Shown: positions 7,452 through 16,098 of the stretch, piece by piece
How the letters are laid out: each line of letters begins with the position of its first letter
Numbering within the stretch: position 1 is the stretch's first letter
Source: CAZXEJ01 sp964639895
Lineage (GTDB): Bacteria > Desulfobacterota_D > UBA1144 > Nemesobacterales > JADFKM01
Length of the DNA stretch: 45,437 bases
NCBI GenBank assembly: GCA_964639895.1
Contig: CAZXEJ010000017.1
Coordinates: forward strand, 1 to 45,437
Direction: 5' to 3'
Position numbers and translations under genes: made by a program
The notes under the pieces: generated by a model
What the model was told of the DNA's origin: nothing
The model's input: the letters and a program-made list of their open reading frames with translations, nothing else
Database searches by the model: none

Positions 7452-7715
7452 ATGAAAAAGTTCTTCCTCTCAGCCGCACTCGCCATGCTTATGGCGTCCA
7501 CGGCCGCGTTCGCCAGGAGCGACAGGGACATCACCTACTACGATCCCGACACCGCCCTCCACCCCTTCAGGGTGATATCGCTGGTCCTGAGGCCTCCTCT
7601 CGCCTTGGTGAACGTATTCGTACGAGGCGGCTATCACTTCCTCGACTCACACCCCATACGCAGGGCGTTCAACACCGACACGCGCGCCCGTTTCTCGCTG
7701 GACGAGGACTACTGA
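7452..7715 (+). CDS. Small exported protein of unknown function
   Basis: 87 residues. The N-terminus is a typical Sec signal peptide: MKKFFLS, a hydrophobic core, and an AFA cleavage site near residue 21. The mature 66 residues contain YYDPDTALHPFRVISL, a hydrophobic stretch (LVLRPPLALVNVFV) and a histidine/Pro-rich segment before an acidic end (DEDY). No lipobox cysteine is present, so it is probably periplasmic or loosely membrane-bound. I do not recognise a named family; short exported proteins with a similar HP-x-RV pattern occur in deltaproteobacteria, but this is a recollection only. GGGAGG ten bases before the ATG and an excellent promoter support a real, well-expressed gene. Confidence 0.8.
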   Translation: MKKFFLSAALAMLMASTAAFARSDRDITYYDPDTALHPFRVISLVLRPPLALVNVFVRGGYHFLDSHPIRRAFNTDTRARFSLDEDY

Positions 7716-9320
7716 GCCCCCACCTCCCCCCGGAGCCCCAAACCTTCACCGCCCGTCCTGAGCGGCCACCCCTCACGTTGAGTGGAGCGCTCCCGCGCGT
7801 CACCCGCTGAACCACCGTGACGAGACCGGGGCCGTGTGAGCCGACCGTGCAGAAGGTCTTTAGACCCGACCCAACCCCGTACCACGGCGTCACCTGCACA
7901 CGCCGCCGTAAGGCACCTCTACGCACAGAGGCTACGCCCCACCCGCCCCGCGGCCAAGGCACACGCCGCCCAGACCAAAGTGGTGTACCCAACCCCTGGA
8001 GAGAAGAACGAGCGGCCACACCGATCATCCCCATGGCACACCGTCCGGCGCGGAAGGATTACCACCTTCCCTCTCAGGAGCCCCCTATGTGATGATGCCT
8101 CTCCGATCCCCTACACCCCCCCCGGCGGGAGGCCGTGTCCGGACGAGGGGGGGACCACATAGGTACATAGCGGAAGGGTGGAGGAACCTCGACCCCGTCG
8201 ATACGCCGCCACAGGAGCCGGACGGAGAAGAACCCCTACCCCCTGCAATCCTGGCACGGGTAAGAAACGGTCAGCGCTCGACCACGCCGCACAAGCGATC
8301 ACCACCACGCCCCAGACGTCCTACCCCAGAACCACCGCCGACTCGAGGACCCTCCACCACGGGAAGTAAGCAACGGCACCGCACGGAGAATACCTTCTCG
8401 CGCGCCTTCGCGGCGTACAACCCTATGATGGGGGCACACGACGCCACGAAAGTCCCCCTCAATGAGTGCCCCCCGGAGACCATGGCGGGCTCATCGGCCC
8501 CACACGCGGCACGGAGGACGGAACCGCGCCGTCGCCGACCCCGAAACCGGCGCGGCGGCCCGACACCGACCCACCCCCAACCGGAGCGCACGACACCTCG
8601 ACCCCACCCACAACCCCACCGCGCCCCTACCCACGCTGCAACACCATCCCCCCCACATGCGCGCGTAGTTGAAGGGCCGAAATCCAGCTACCCCCGCGCG
8701 TACCATCTCTCCTCTTCGGGTGGCCGGGGCGTTCAACACCACCAGTGCCACCCCGACCATCCTCCCTTCCGCGGTGCCTGCCCATGCAACCGGCACTACG
8801 TGGGCGCGCCCCCCTCTCCAGGCTCACCACCTGTACCCTACGTGCCCGTCCCGGCGGCGCGCCCCCTTAGCCACGCACAAAGCAACGTCACCTGACGGGA
8901 GACCGTCTTCACCATGGAAGCGCATCCGCCACTCCCATGCCCCTTACCGGGGCCCGCCGTACCAGCAACTACGCCCTCTCCCCTGCGGAACCGCGCCGTC
9001 GGCATGAGTCGTGCCTCATAGCTGCCTCGCGTTTCCCCCGCGCTGCACTAACGCAACTCCTAATTAAGCACCCGCTTCCGCCCTCCTACAGCGCGATTTC
9101 CACTCCCCCCCGCGACGCCGTGCGACCTCCCCCACCGTACCATCGCCCCCCCTTACGCCGAGGCGCGACGCTCACACTGAAGTTCGCCCCCTGCCGCCCC
9201 TCGCCCGCCTACACCTTCTTCCCCCATGGGGGTGGAACCATGTTGTCTTCACCCGACCACCCGCGGCTAGAGTATCGGCTCCCCCCATCCCCGTTCGGCC
9301 TTCCGTGTCGTGATATCGTT
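7716..9320. other. 1.6 kb gene-free, strongly C-rich spacer
   Basis: The longest spacer in the window, between two + strand genes. The + strand is heavily C-biased: 31 C to 10 G in 8281-8340 and 34 C to 10 G in 8581-8640. Open frames on both strands (for example 8089-8895 +) give low-complexity Pro/Arg/His/Thr sequence without domains and overlap each other, so I call none of them. C-rich, G-poor RNA is what Rho prefers, so the part after the small exported gene may be a Rho-dependent termination zone. No known RNA family seen. Confidence 0.55.
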
Positions 9321-9326
9321 TATAAT
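9321..9326 (+). promoter_or_regulatory. -10 box directly before uvrC start
   Basis: TATAAT at 9321-9326, with only a weak -35 match (GCCTTC at 9298-9303, 17-base spacing). The usual transcript start, 6-8 bases beyond, falls on or next to the GTG at 9334, so the uvrC mRNA may have no leader. Confidence 0.5.
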
Positions 9327-9333
9327 AATCTCT

Positions 9334-11160
9334 GTGAGCGTCACCCGGTGCGACCTCATCGACAAGATGCCCCCTGCCGTGGGCGTCTACCTGATGAGGG
9401 ATTCCAGAGGCAAGACCATATACGTGGGCAAGGCCAAGAACCTGCGTCAGCGGGTACGGTCCTACTTCACCCCTTCCGGCGGCGACCAGCGGCCGCAGAT
9501 ACCCTTTCTGTTGCGCGAGGTGCGCGACATCGACTTCATCGTGACCGAGACGGAGCGTGAGGCGCTCATACTGGAGAACGCACTCATAAAGCAGCACAAG
9601 CCCCGCTACAACGTGCTGCTCAAGGACGACAAGAACTACACCCTCCTCCGCCTCGGCGTCAAGGAACGCTTCCCGAAGCTCACCTACACGCGTCGCATGG
9701 GGAACGACGGCGCCCTCTACTTCGGTCCCTTCTCGAGCGCCGCGGCCATGAGACAGACCAAGCGCCTCATACACAGGATGTTTCCGCTGAGGGACTGCAC
9801 CGACGCCAAGTTCCGCCGTCACGCATCGCGGCCGTGCCTGCACTACTACGTCAAGCTGTGCTCGGCTCCCTGCGCGGGGAAGATAACCGAAGAGGAGTAC
9901 GCCGAGCTCGTGCGGCGCGCGAGTCTGTTTCTCAACGGTCGTATAAACGAGATCCTCAAGGAACTCAGGCGTCGCATGGAGGATACCGCCCGTGACCTCC
10001 GATTCGAAGAGGCCGCCCGCCTGCGCGACCTCATCCGCCTAATCGAGACCAACCGCGACGTAAAGCGCCAGCTTGCGGCGTCGCTCGAGGACAGGGACGT
10101 GATCGGGTTCCACAGAGAGGGGGACGACGTCGAGATAGGGGTGTTGTTCGTCAGGAACGGCGCCGTCGTCGACAAGGCGGGCTACCTGTTCCGGAACGTG
10201 CACGGCGACGACGCGGACGTGCTGGCGGAGTTCCTTATGCAGTTCTACGGGGCCAACCGCTTCGTGCCGAAGGAGGTGGTGGTGCCCATCGAGATGGAGG
10301 GCGCCGACCTGGTGGCCGGCGTGCTCAGCGAGAGGAGCGGCCGCAAGGTGGCGATCGTCCACCCGAAGCGCGGGGGGAAGGCCCGGCTGGTCCAACTCGC
10401 CCAGCGGAACGCTCTCGAGAGCTACCGTATGAGAGCAGGTGCCGAGGCCGACGGCGAAGCGGCGCTCCGGGACCTAGGCCGTGCCCTCGGCCTCGCCGCC
10501 CCGCCCCGCTCGATCGAGTGCTTCGACGTATCCAACATCCAGGGGACGTCGGCGGTCGCCTCAATGGTGCGCTTCGAGGACGGACGGCCGGTGAAGTCCA
10601 GGTACAAGAGGTTCCGCATAAAGGGCGTCGAGGGGCCCGACGACTACGCCATGATGTACGAGGTACTCGCAAGAAGGCTCAAGCGATCGGGCGAGGAGGG
10701 TTGGGAGCTGCCCGACCTCCTCGTGGTCGACGGGGGCAAGGGCCAGCTCAACGTGGCACTCGAGGCGCTGCACCACGTGGGGGCCGAGGACGCGGTGACG
10801 GTGGCGGCCCTGGCCAAGGCGCGCGGCGACGAGGAGGCCGACAAGGTGTACGTGGCCGGGGCGAAGGGGCCGGTGACGTTGGAGACGGGGTCGAAGGGGC
10901 TGTTGCTGCTCATGCGTATACGGGACGAAGCCCACCGCTTCGCCGTGACCTACCACAAGCGGCTGCGCGGCAAGAGGGCGCTCACGTCGAGGCTCGACGC
11001 CGTACCGGGAATCGGCGCGAAGCGGAAGCGGGCGCTCCTTATGCGTTATGCGGACCTGGAATCGATGGCTCAGGCCTCCGTCGAAGAGCTTGCCTCGGTG
11101 CCCGGCATGAACCGCAAGGCCGCCGCCGAGCTCAAGCGCCACCTGGAAAAGAACCCGTGA
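9334..11160 (+). CDS. uvrC: UvrABC system endonuclease subunit C
   Basis: 608 residues. UvrC makes the dual incisions of nucleotide excision repair when loaded by UvrB. Domains in order: N-terminal GIY-YIG nuclease (GVYLMRD, IYVGKAKNLRQRV), a four-cysteine segment (CLHYYVKLCSAPC), a UVR motif that binds UvrB (FEEAARLRDLI), the RNase H-like C-terminal nuclease (CFDVSNIQGT, VVDGGKGQL), and paired helix-hairpin-helix motifs at the end (VPGIGAKRKRALL, VPGMNRKAAAEL). GTG at 9334 gives the usual N-terminus; GTG at 9310 would start upstream of the -10 box, and ATG at 9367 would trim the domain. Its 3' end overlaps the convergent argF gene by 29 bases. Confidence 0.95.
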   Translation: MSVTRCDLIDKMPPAVGVYLMRDSRGKTIYVGKAKNLRQRVRSYFTPSGGDQRPQIPFLLREVRDIDFIVTETEREALILENALIKQHKPRYNVLLKDDKNYTLLRLGVKERFPKLTYTRRMGNDGALYFGPFSSAAAMRQTKRLIHRMFPLRDCTDAKFRRHASRPCLHYYVKLCSAPCAGKITEEEYAELVRRASLFLNGRINEILKELRRRMEDTARDLRFEEAARLRDLIRLIETNRDVKRQLAASLEDRDVIGFHREGDDVEIGVLFVRNGAVVDKAGYLFRNVHGDDADVLAEFLMQFYGANRFVPKEVVVPIEMEGADLVAGVLSERSGRKVAIVHPKRGGKARLVQLAQRNALESYRMRAGAEADGEAALRDLGRALGLAAPPRSIECFDVSNIQGTSAVASMVRFEDGRPVKSRYKRFRIKGVEGPDDYAMMYEVLARRLKRSGEEGWELPDLLVVDGGKGQLNVALEALHHVGAEDAVTVAALAKARGDEEADKVYVAGAKGPVTLETGSKGLLLLMRIRDEAHRFAVTYHKRLRGKRALTSRLDAVPGIGAKRKRALLMRYADLESMAQASVEELASVPGMNRKAAAELKRHLEKNP

Positions 11161-12064
11161 AGAAAAGCTCCATTATGGCCTTGGCCCCGTGCAGGCGGTT
11201 CTCGGCCTGGGTGAATATGGTTTTCGATGCGGCCTCCATGACGTCGGCCGTGATCTCCTCGCCGCGGTGTGCGGGCAGGCAGTGCATGACCAGGGCGTGG
11301 GGCTTCGCCAGGGCGAGCAACGAAGCGTTCACCTGGTAGGGCACGAACCTCTCCTTGAGTGCAGCCTTCCCTTCGTCGTCGCCCATGCTCACCCACACGT
11401 CCGTGTAGATGACGTCGGCGCTGCGGGCGGCCAGGGCGGGGTCGTCGGTCACCACTATCTCACGGCACCCCGCGGCACGGGCGCGCTCGATGACTTCGGG
11501 GTCGGGCTCGAAGCCGGGCGGCGTGGCCACGTAGATCGTAAAACCCACTATCCCTGCGGCCGCGACGAGCGAGTTGGCGACGTTGTTGCCGTCGCCAAAA
11601 TACGCGAGCTTGATGGCCGGCAGGTCGAGGCCCGCCTCGGTGATGGTGAAGAGGTCGGACACTATCTGGCACGGGTGCTCGCTGTCGGTGAGGGCGTTTA
11701 TCACGGACACAGAGCTGTGGCGGGCGAACTCCTCGATGCGCTCCTGGCCGTAGGTGCGTATGACCACGCCGTCCACGTAGGACGACAACACCCGGGCCGT
11801 GTCCTCAATGCTCTCGCCGCGGCCGAGTTGCATGTCGCGCGAGCTCAGGAACAGGGGATGGCCGCCCAGATCGTACACCCCCACCTCGAACGACACCCTC
11901 GTGCGGGTCGAACTCTTCTCGAATACGAGAGCTACCGATCTTCCGGCCAGCGACTCCTCGCGCAGCCCCTGACGGCGGCGACGCTTCAGTTCGGCCGTCC
12001 TGTCGAGCAGGGCAAACAGCTCGTCGCGCGCGAGATCGAACATGGAGAGGAAATGTCTCGGCAT
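11132..12064 (-). CDS. argF: Ornithine carbamoyltransferase
   Basis: 310 residues, cytoplasmic. It joins carbamoyl phosphate and ornithine to make citrulline in arginine synthesis. Diagnostic motifs: the carbamoyl-phosphate loop SSTRTR, DSEHPCQ, and the ornithine/catalytic loop HCLPAHRGEE. The ATG at 12064 shares one base with the argD stop (TGATG), so the much longer open frame reaching 12631 is just read-through of a shadow frame. Last gene of the xerC-hslVU-argBDF run; argG is not next, as uvrC converges from the other side with a 29-base overlap. Confidence 0.95.
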   Translation of the reverse strand: MPRHFLSMFDLARDELFALLDRTAELKRRRRQGLREESLAGRSVALVFEKSSTRTRVSFEVGVYDLGGHPLFLSSRDMQLGRGESIEDTARVLSSYVDGVVIRTYGQERIEEFARHSSVSVINALTDSEHPCQIVSDLFTITEAGLDLPAIKLAYFGDGNNVANSLVAAAGIVGFTIYVATPPGFEPDPEVIERARAAGCREIVVTDDPALAARSADVIYTDVWVSMGDDEGKAALKERFVPYQVNASLLALAKPHALVMHCLPAHRGEEITADVMEAASKTIFTQAENRLHGAKAIMELFFTGSFPGGA

Positions 12065-13263
12065 CACGCCACCTCCGCGAGCGCCCGCTCGAGGACGCCC
12101 AAGGCCCAGTCTATCTCCCTTTTGTTGACCACAAGGGGCGGCAGGAACCGCGCCACCCGGTCGGCCGTGGGGATAAAGAGGAGGCCGCGCTCGAGACAAC
12201 TCTCGAAAAGGGTGTGCAGGTGGCCGCGCGAGCGCATCTCGAGTCCCAGGATCAACCCCTTGCCTCGCGCCTCCTTCACGGTCGAGGGGTGGCTGGAGGC
12301 CAAACGCTTCAAGCCCCTCAGGAACCGCTCCCCCAGCCTTCCCACCTCGCCTAGCAACGCCTCGTCGGCCAGGGCCCGGACGGCGGCGCAGCCCGCGCTC
12401 ATCGCAAGCGGGTTGCCCCCGAACGTGGAGCCGTGCGAGCCGGGCGTGAAGTGTACGGCCACATCCTCTGTGGCCAGCACGCAACCGGCCGGCACCCCTC
12501 CGGCCAGTGCCTTGGCCAGAGTCATCACGTCGGGTGCGGCCTGCTCGTGCTCGTAGGCGAACAGGCGGCCCGTCCTGCCGAGCCCCACCTGTATCTCGTC
12601 GAGCACCAGCAGCACGCCCCGCTGGTCGCACAGCGACCTCACCCGCCTGAGGTAGCCCTCTGGCGGCAGGACGACGCCGTTTTCGCCCTGGATGGGCTCC
12701 AGCATGACGGCGCAGACACCTTCGTCGTCGAGCGCCCTCTCCAGGGCCGCCGCGTCGCCGAAGGGGACGAACTTGAACCCAGGCACGAGGGGCTTGAACC
12801 CCTCGCGCAGCGCCTCCTTACCGGTCGCGCTCAGCGCCCCGAGCGTCCTGCCGTGGAACGAGCCGCGGGCGGCCACTATCTTGTAGCGCCCTCCGTTGGC
12901 CCGGCCCCAGCGACGCGCGAGCTTGATCGCAGCCTCGTTCGCCTCGGTACCGGTGTTGCAGAAGAACGCCTTGTCGGCGAAGCTGTGCTCGACGAGCAGC
13001 CTTGCAAGCTCCGCCTGGCTCTCGGTGTAGAACAGGTTCGAGGTGTGTATGACGCGTGCGAGCTGGGCCCTGACGGCAGCAAGCACGGCCGGATGGCGGT
13101 GTCCGAGGTTGAGCACCCCTATGCCGGAGGTGAAGTCCAGGTAGCGCCTCCCCTCGTGGTCCCACACCCAGCACCCCTTACCCTTCACCACGGCCACGGG
13201 GAAGCGGGCGTAGGTGTTCATCACGTAGCGCTCGAACTTCGACCTTAGCTCTTCGAGCCTCAA
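12064..13263 (-). CDS. argD: Acetylornithine aminotransferase
   Basis: 399 residues, class III PLP aminotransferase. It transfers an amino group from glutamate to N-acetylglutamate semialdehyde, and such enzymes often also act on succinyl-diaminopimelate in lysine synthesis. Motifs: GIGVLNLGHRHP near the N-terminus, FCNTGTEANEAAIKLAR (PLP phosphate loop), LDEIQVGLGRTG, and the Schiff-base lysine in TLAKALAGGVPAG. The start is a TTG at 13263 overlapping the argB stop by four bases (TTGA); it gives a normal N-terminus (LRLEELRSKFERYVMNTYARFP). A TTG start is uncommon, but the ATG before NTYARFP would remove a usually present helix. Confidence 0.94.
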   Translation of the reverse strand: MRLEELRSKFERYVMNTYARFPVAVVKGKGCWVWDHEGRRYLDFTSGIGVLNLGHRHPAVLAAVRAQLARVIHTSNLFYTESQAELARLLVEHSFADKAFFCNTGTEANEAAIKLARRWGRANGGRYKIVAARGSFHGRTLGALSATGKEALREGFKPLVPGFKFVPFGDAAALERALDDEGVCAVMLEPIQGENGVVLPPEGYLRRVRSLCDQRGVLLVLDEIQVGLGRTGRLFAYEHEQAAPDVMTLAKALAGGVPAGCVLATEDVAVHFTPGSHGSTFGGNPLAMSAGCAAVRALADEALLGEVGRLGERFLRGLKRLASSHPSTVKEARGKGLILGLEMRSRGHLHTLFESCLERGLLFIPTADRVARFLPPLVVNKREIDWALGVLERALAEVA

Positions 13264-14138
13264 AGCAGAATCTCCGTACCTATGCCGGCATCGGTGAATA
13301 TCTCGAGGATTATGGCGCGCTCCACTCTGCCGTCTATTATGTGTACCTTGCCGACCCCCTCGTTGAGCGCATCGATGGCGCACAGCACCTTGGGAATCAT
13401 GCCACTCGAGATGACCTCTTTCTCGATGAGCTCCCGGGCGTCCTTCTCGTGTATGGAGCTGAGCAGGTTGCCTTCGCCGTCCAGGATCCCCTCGACGTCC
13501 GTCAGTATGACCAGCTTCTCGGCCCTAAGCGCGCCGGCGATCTTTGCGGCCGCGTGGTCGGCGTTGATGTTGTAGGCGCGGCCCTGCTCGTCGAACCCTA
13601 TGGGGGCTATGACCGGTATGAACCCCTTCTCTTCGAGCGTCTCGAGAAGGGAGGTGTTGACGCGCTCGACCTCGCCCACCATGCCGAGGTCGGTATCGCC
13701 GTCGGGATCGTCGGCCTCGAGAGGTACCTTGGAGACGTCGAGCTTACGCGCCATTATAACCTTGCCGTCCTGGCCCGACAGCCCGACGGCGACGCCGCCG
13801 TGTGTGTTGATGGAGGACACGATGTCCTTGTTCACCTTGCCCACGAGCACCATCTGGGCCACTTCCATCGTCTCTTCGTCGGTCACACGCAGGCCGGCTA
13901 CGAACTTCGACTCCTTCCCCAGGCGGCGCAGCAACATCCCTATCTGAGGGCCGCCGCCGTGGACGACCACCGGGTACATCCCCACGTAGCGCATCAGCAC
14001 CAGGTCGTGGGCGAAGTTCTCAAGCTCCTTGCCCTCGATGCTGCCGCCGTACTTGACCACTATGGTCTTGCCGTAGAACCTTCTTATGTAGGGCAACGCC
14101 TCGATCAGAGTGCGCGCTTTCTCGAGATGTTTATCCAT
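13260..14138 (-). CDS. argB: Acetylglutamate kinase
   Basis: 292 residues, amino-acid kinase family. It phosphorylates N-acetylglutamate, the committed and often arginine-inhibited step of arginine synthesis. Motifs: VKYGGS near residue 28, VVHGGGPQI, the acetylglutamate site (NINADHAAAKIA) and a C-terminal IIDGRVERAIILE. The N-terminal helix before the kinase fold (KARTLIEALPYIRRFYGK) is the type linked to arginine-sensitive hexameric enzymes. The ATG at 14138 is standard; the upstream open frame to 14687 overlaps hslU antisense-free but has no homology pattern. Lies 77 bases after hslU and overlaps argD by four bases. Confidence 0.95.
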   Translation of the reverse strand: MDKHLEKARTLIEALPYIRRFYGKTIVVKYGGSIEGKELENFAHDLVLMRYVGMYPVVVHGGGPQIGMLLRRLGKESKFVAGLRVTDEETMEVAQMVLVGKVNKDIVSSINTHGGVAVGLSGQDGKVIMARKLDVSKVPLEADDPDGDTDLGMVGEVERVNTSLLETLEEKGFIPVIAPIGFDEQGRAYNINADHAAAKIAGALRAEKLVILTDVEGILDGEGNLLSSIHEKDARELIEKEVISSGMIPKVLCAIDALNEGVGKVHIIDGRVERAIILEIFTDAGIGTEILL

Positions 14139-14215
14139 CGGGAAGACACCCGTCCGTGGTCTCCAGGCCCGGCCGCCGCCGGCCTCGGCATCCACCCGCC
14201 GTCTACTCCGGGCGG

Positions 14216-15547
14216 TTACAGGATGTAGCGGCTCATGTCTTTGTCCTGGGCGATGTCGGCTATCTTCTCCCTCACGTAGCCGGCGTCTATGGTCACCTTT
14301 TCCTTGGGCATGTCGGGCGCGTTGAACGATATGTCTTCGAGCAGCTTCTCCATTATGGTGTGGAGACGCCTGGCCCCTATGTTCTCCATCGACTCGTTGA
14401 CCCGAGCGGCCACCTCGGCTATCTCCACTATGGCATCGTGGGTGAACTCCAGCTCGATGCCCTCGGTGAGCAGCAGCTCGCGGTACTGGCGCGTAAGCGC
14501 GTTCTTGGGTTCTTCCAGTATTCTGATGAAGTCGTCCTTCGACAGCGGGTCGAGCTCGACGCGTATGGGAAAACGGCCCTGGAGCTCCGGAATGAGGTCC
14601 GAGGGCTTCGAGACGTGGAACGCCCCGGCCCCAATGAAGAGGATGTGATCCGTCCTCACCATGCCGTGCTTGGTGTTGACGGTGCATCCCTCGATTATGG
14701 GCAACAGGTCGCGCTGTACGCCCTCGCGCGATACGTCCGGGCCGCCCGAGGCTTCGCGGCCGGCCACTTTGTCGATCTCGTCGATGAATATTATGCCGGC
14801 CTGCTCGACGCGCTCTATCGCGATCTTGACCACCTTGTCCATGTCTACCAACTTGTTGGCCTCTTCCTGCGCCAGGATGTCCAACGCCTCGGACACCTTG
14901 ACCCTGCGCTTCTTCGTGAACTTGGGAAACAGGCTCCCCAGCATGTCGGAGAAGTTGACGTCCATCTCCTCGATGCCCGACGGGGTGAACACCTGGATGG
15001 GCACGTTGCGCGAGCTCACCTCTACTTCAACGTAGCGATCGTCGAGCTTGCCCTCGCGCAGCAGCCTCCTCAGCTTCTCGCGGGTCTCGCTCCTGCGCTC
15101 CTCCGTCCCCTCGCCCCCCGGCGTGCGAGGGTAGAGGAGGTCGAGTATCCTCTCCTCGGCCAATTCCTCGGCCCGGGCACGAAGCGCCTCCTTCTCCTCG
15201 TCCGTTATCATCTTGACGGCGATATCGGTCAGATCGCGTATCATCGATTCCACGTCGCGGCCCACGTAGCCCACCTCGGTGAACTTCGACGCCTCCACCT
15301 TGAGGAACGGGGCCTGGGCCAGCTTGGCGAGTCGGCGTGCTATCTCGGTCTTGCCCACACCCGTGGGCCCGATCATCAAGATGTTCTTGGGCGCAATTTC
15401 GTCCCTCATCTCGGCCGGGACGCGCTGGCGCCGCCAGCGGTTGCGGAGCGCGATTGCCACGGAACGCTTCGCGGCCTCCTGGCCAACGATGTACTTGTCG
15501 AGCTCCGACACAATCTCGCGCGGCGTGAAGAAGGAATCCCTGCTCAT
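14216..15547 (-). CDS. hslU: ATPase subunit of HslUV protease
   Basis: 443 residues, AAA+ Clp/HSP100 unfoldase that feeds substrates to HslV. Walker A is GPTGVGKT (residues 60-67), Walker B GIIFIDEIDK, with the HslU-specific I-domain between them and sensor/C-terminal segments ending in DMSRYIL, the tail that docks into HslV pockets. The region between the Walker motifs is rich in charged residues, as expected. The start overlaps the hslV stop by four bases (ATGA). Confidence 0.96.
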   Translation of the reverse strand: MSRDSFFTPREIVSELDKYIVGQEAAKRSVAIALRNRWRRQRVPAEMRDEIAPKNILMIGPTGVGKTEIARRLAKLAQAPFLKVEASKFTEVGYVGRDVESMIRDLTDIAVKMITDEEKEALRARAEELAEERILDLLYPRTPGGEGTEERRSETREKLRRLLREGKLDDRYVEVEVSSRNVPIQVFTPSGIEEMDVNFSDMLGSLFPKFTKKRRVKVSEALDILAQEEANKLVDMDKVVKIAIERVEQAGIIFIDEIDKVAGREASGGPDVSREGVQRDLLPIIEGCTVNTKHGMVRTDHILFIGAGAFHVSKPSDLIPELQGRFPIRVELDPLSKDDFIRILEEPKNALTRQYRELLLTEGIELEFTHDAIVEIAEVAARVNESMENIGARRLHTIMEKLLEDISFNAPDMPKEKVTIDAGYVREKIADIAQDKDMSRYIL

Positions 15548-16098
15548 TTCACCTCACCCGCATGAAGCTCCTCGATTACGAACGTATCGTTGGTGTATAT
15601 GCACATGTCGGCCGCTATTCTGAGCGCCTCCTCCACTATACGGCGCGCATCCAGCTCCGTGTGGCCCAGCAGCGCGCGGGCGGCCGACTGGGCGTAGGGC
15701 CCGCCCGAGCCTATTGCCAGGACGTCGCCGTCGGGCTCGATCAGGTCGCCGCTTCCGGAGAGGAGAAACATCGCCTCGACGTCGGCCACGATGAGCATCG
15801 CCTCCAGCCGGCGCAATATTCTGTCGGTGCGCCACTGACGTACGAGCTCGACCGCGGCACGGCGCAGGTTGCCTCTGTACTCCTGGAGCTTCTCTTCGAA
15901 GCGGTCGAACAGGGTGAAGGCATCCGCCGTCGAGCCGGCGAACCCGGTCACGACTTTGCCCCCGTAGAGCTTGCGCACCTTGCGGGCCGTGTGTTTGAGC
16001 GAGGTGTCGCCCACGGTGACCTGGCCGTCGCCTCCCATCACGGTCCTGCCGTCGCGCCTGACGCAGATTATGGTAGTGCCGTGCACGGCTCCTTTCAT
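15544..16098 (-). CDS. hslV: Peptidase subunit of HslUV protease
   Basis: 184 residues, proteasome-beta-like threonine peptidase that forms the HslUV (ClpQY) complex. The catalytic threonine must become the N-terminus: MKGAVHG would be removed to expose Thr8 in TTIICVRRDG. Other matches are GGDGQVTVG, ARKVRKL, and GSGGPYAQSAARAL. Start ATG 16098 overlaps the xerC stop by four bases, and the longer open frame upstream is a shadow of xerC. Order xerC-hslV-hslU is common in several phyla. Confidence 0.96.
   Translation of the reverse strand: MKGAVHGTTIICVRRDGRTVMGGDGQVTVGDTSLKHTARKVRKLYGGKVVTGFAGSTADAFTLFDRFEEKLQEYRGNLRRAAVELVRQWRTDRILRRLEAMLIVADVEAMFLLSGSGDLIEPDGDVLAIGSGGPYAQSAARALLGHTELDARRIVEEALRIAADMCIYTNDTFVIEELHAGEVK

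Noticed and set aside
8089..8895. 268-codon open frame in the C-rich spacer
   Set aside because: Composition (Pro, Arg, His, Thr) simply reflects C-rich DNA; no start signal or domain.
12065..12631. Extended N-terminus of argF
   Set aside because: The extra codons are a shadow of argD in another frame; the ATG at 12064 overlaps the argD stop and gives a normal ArgF.
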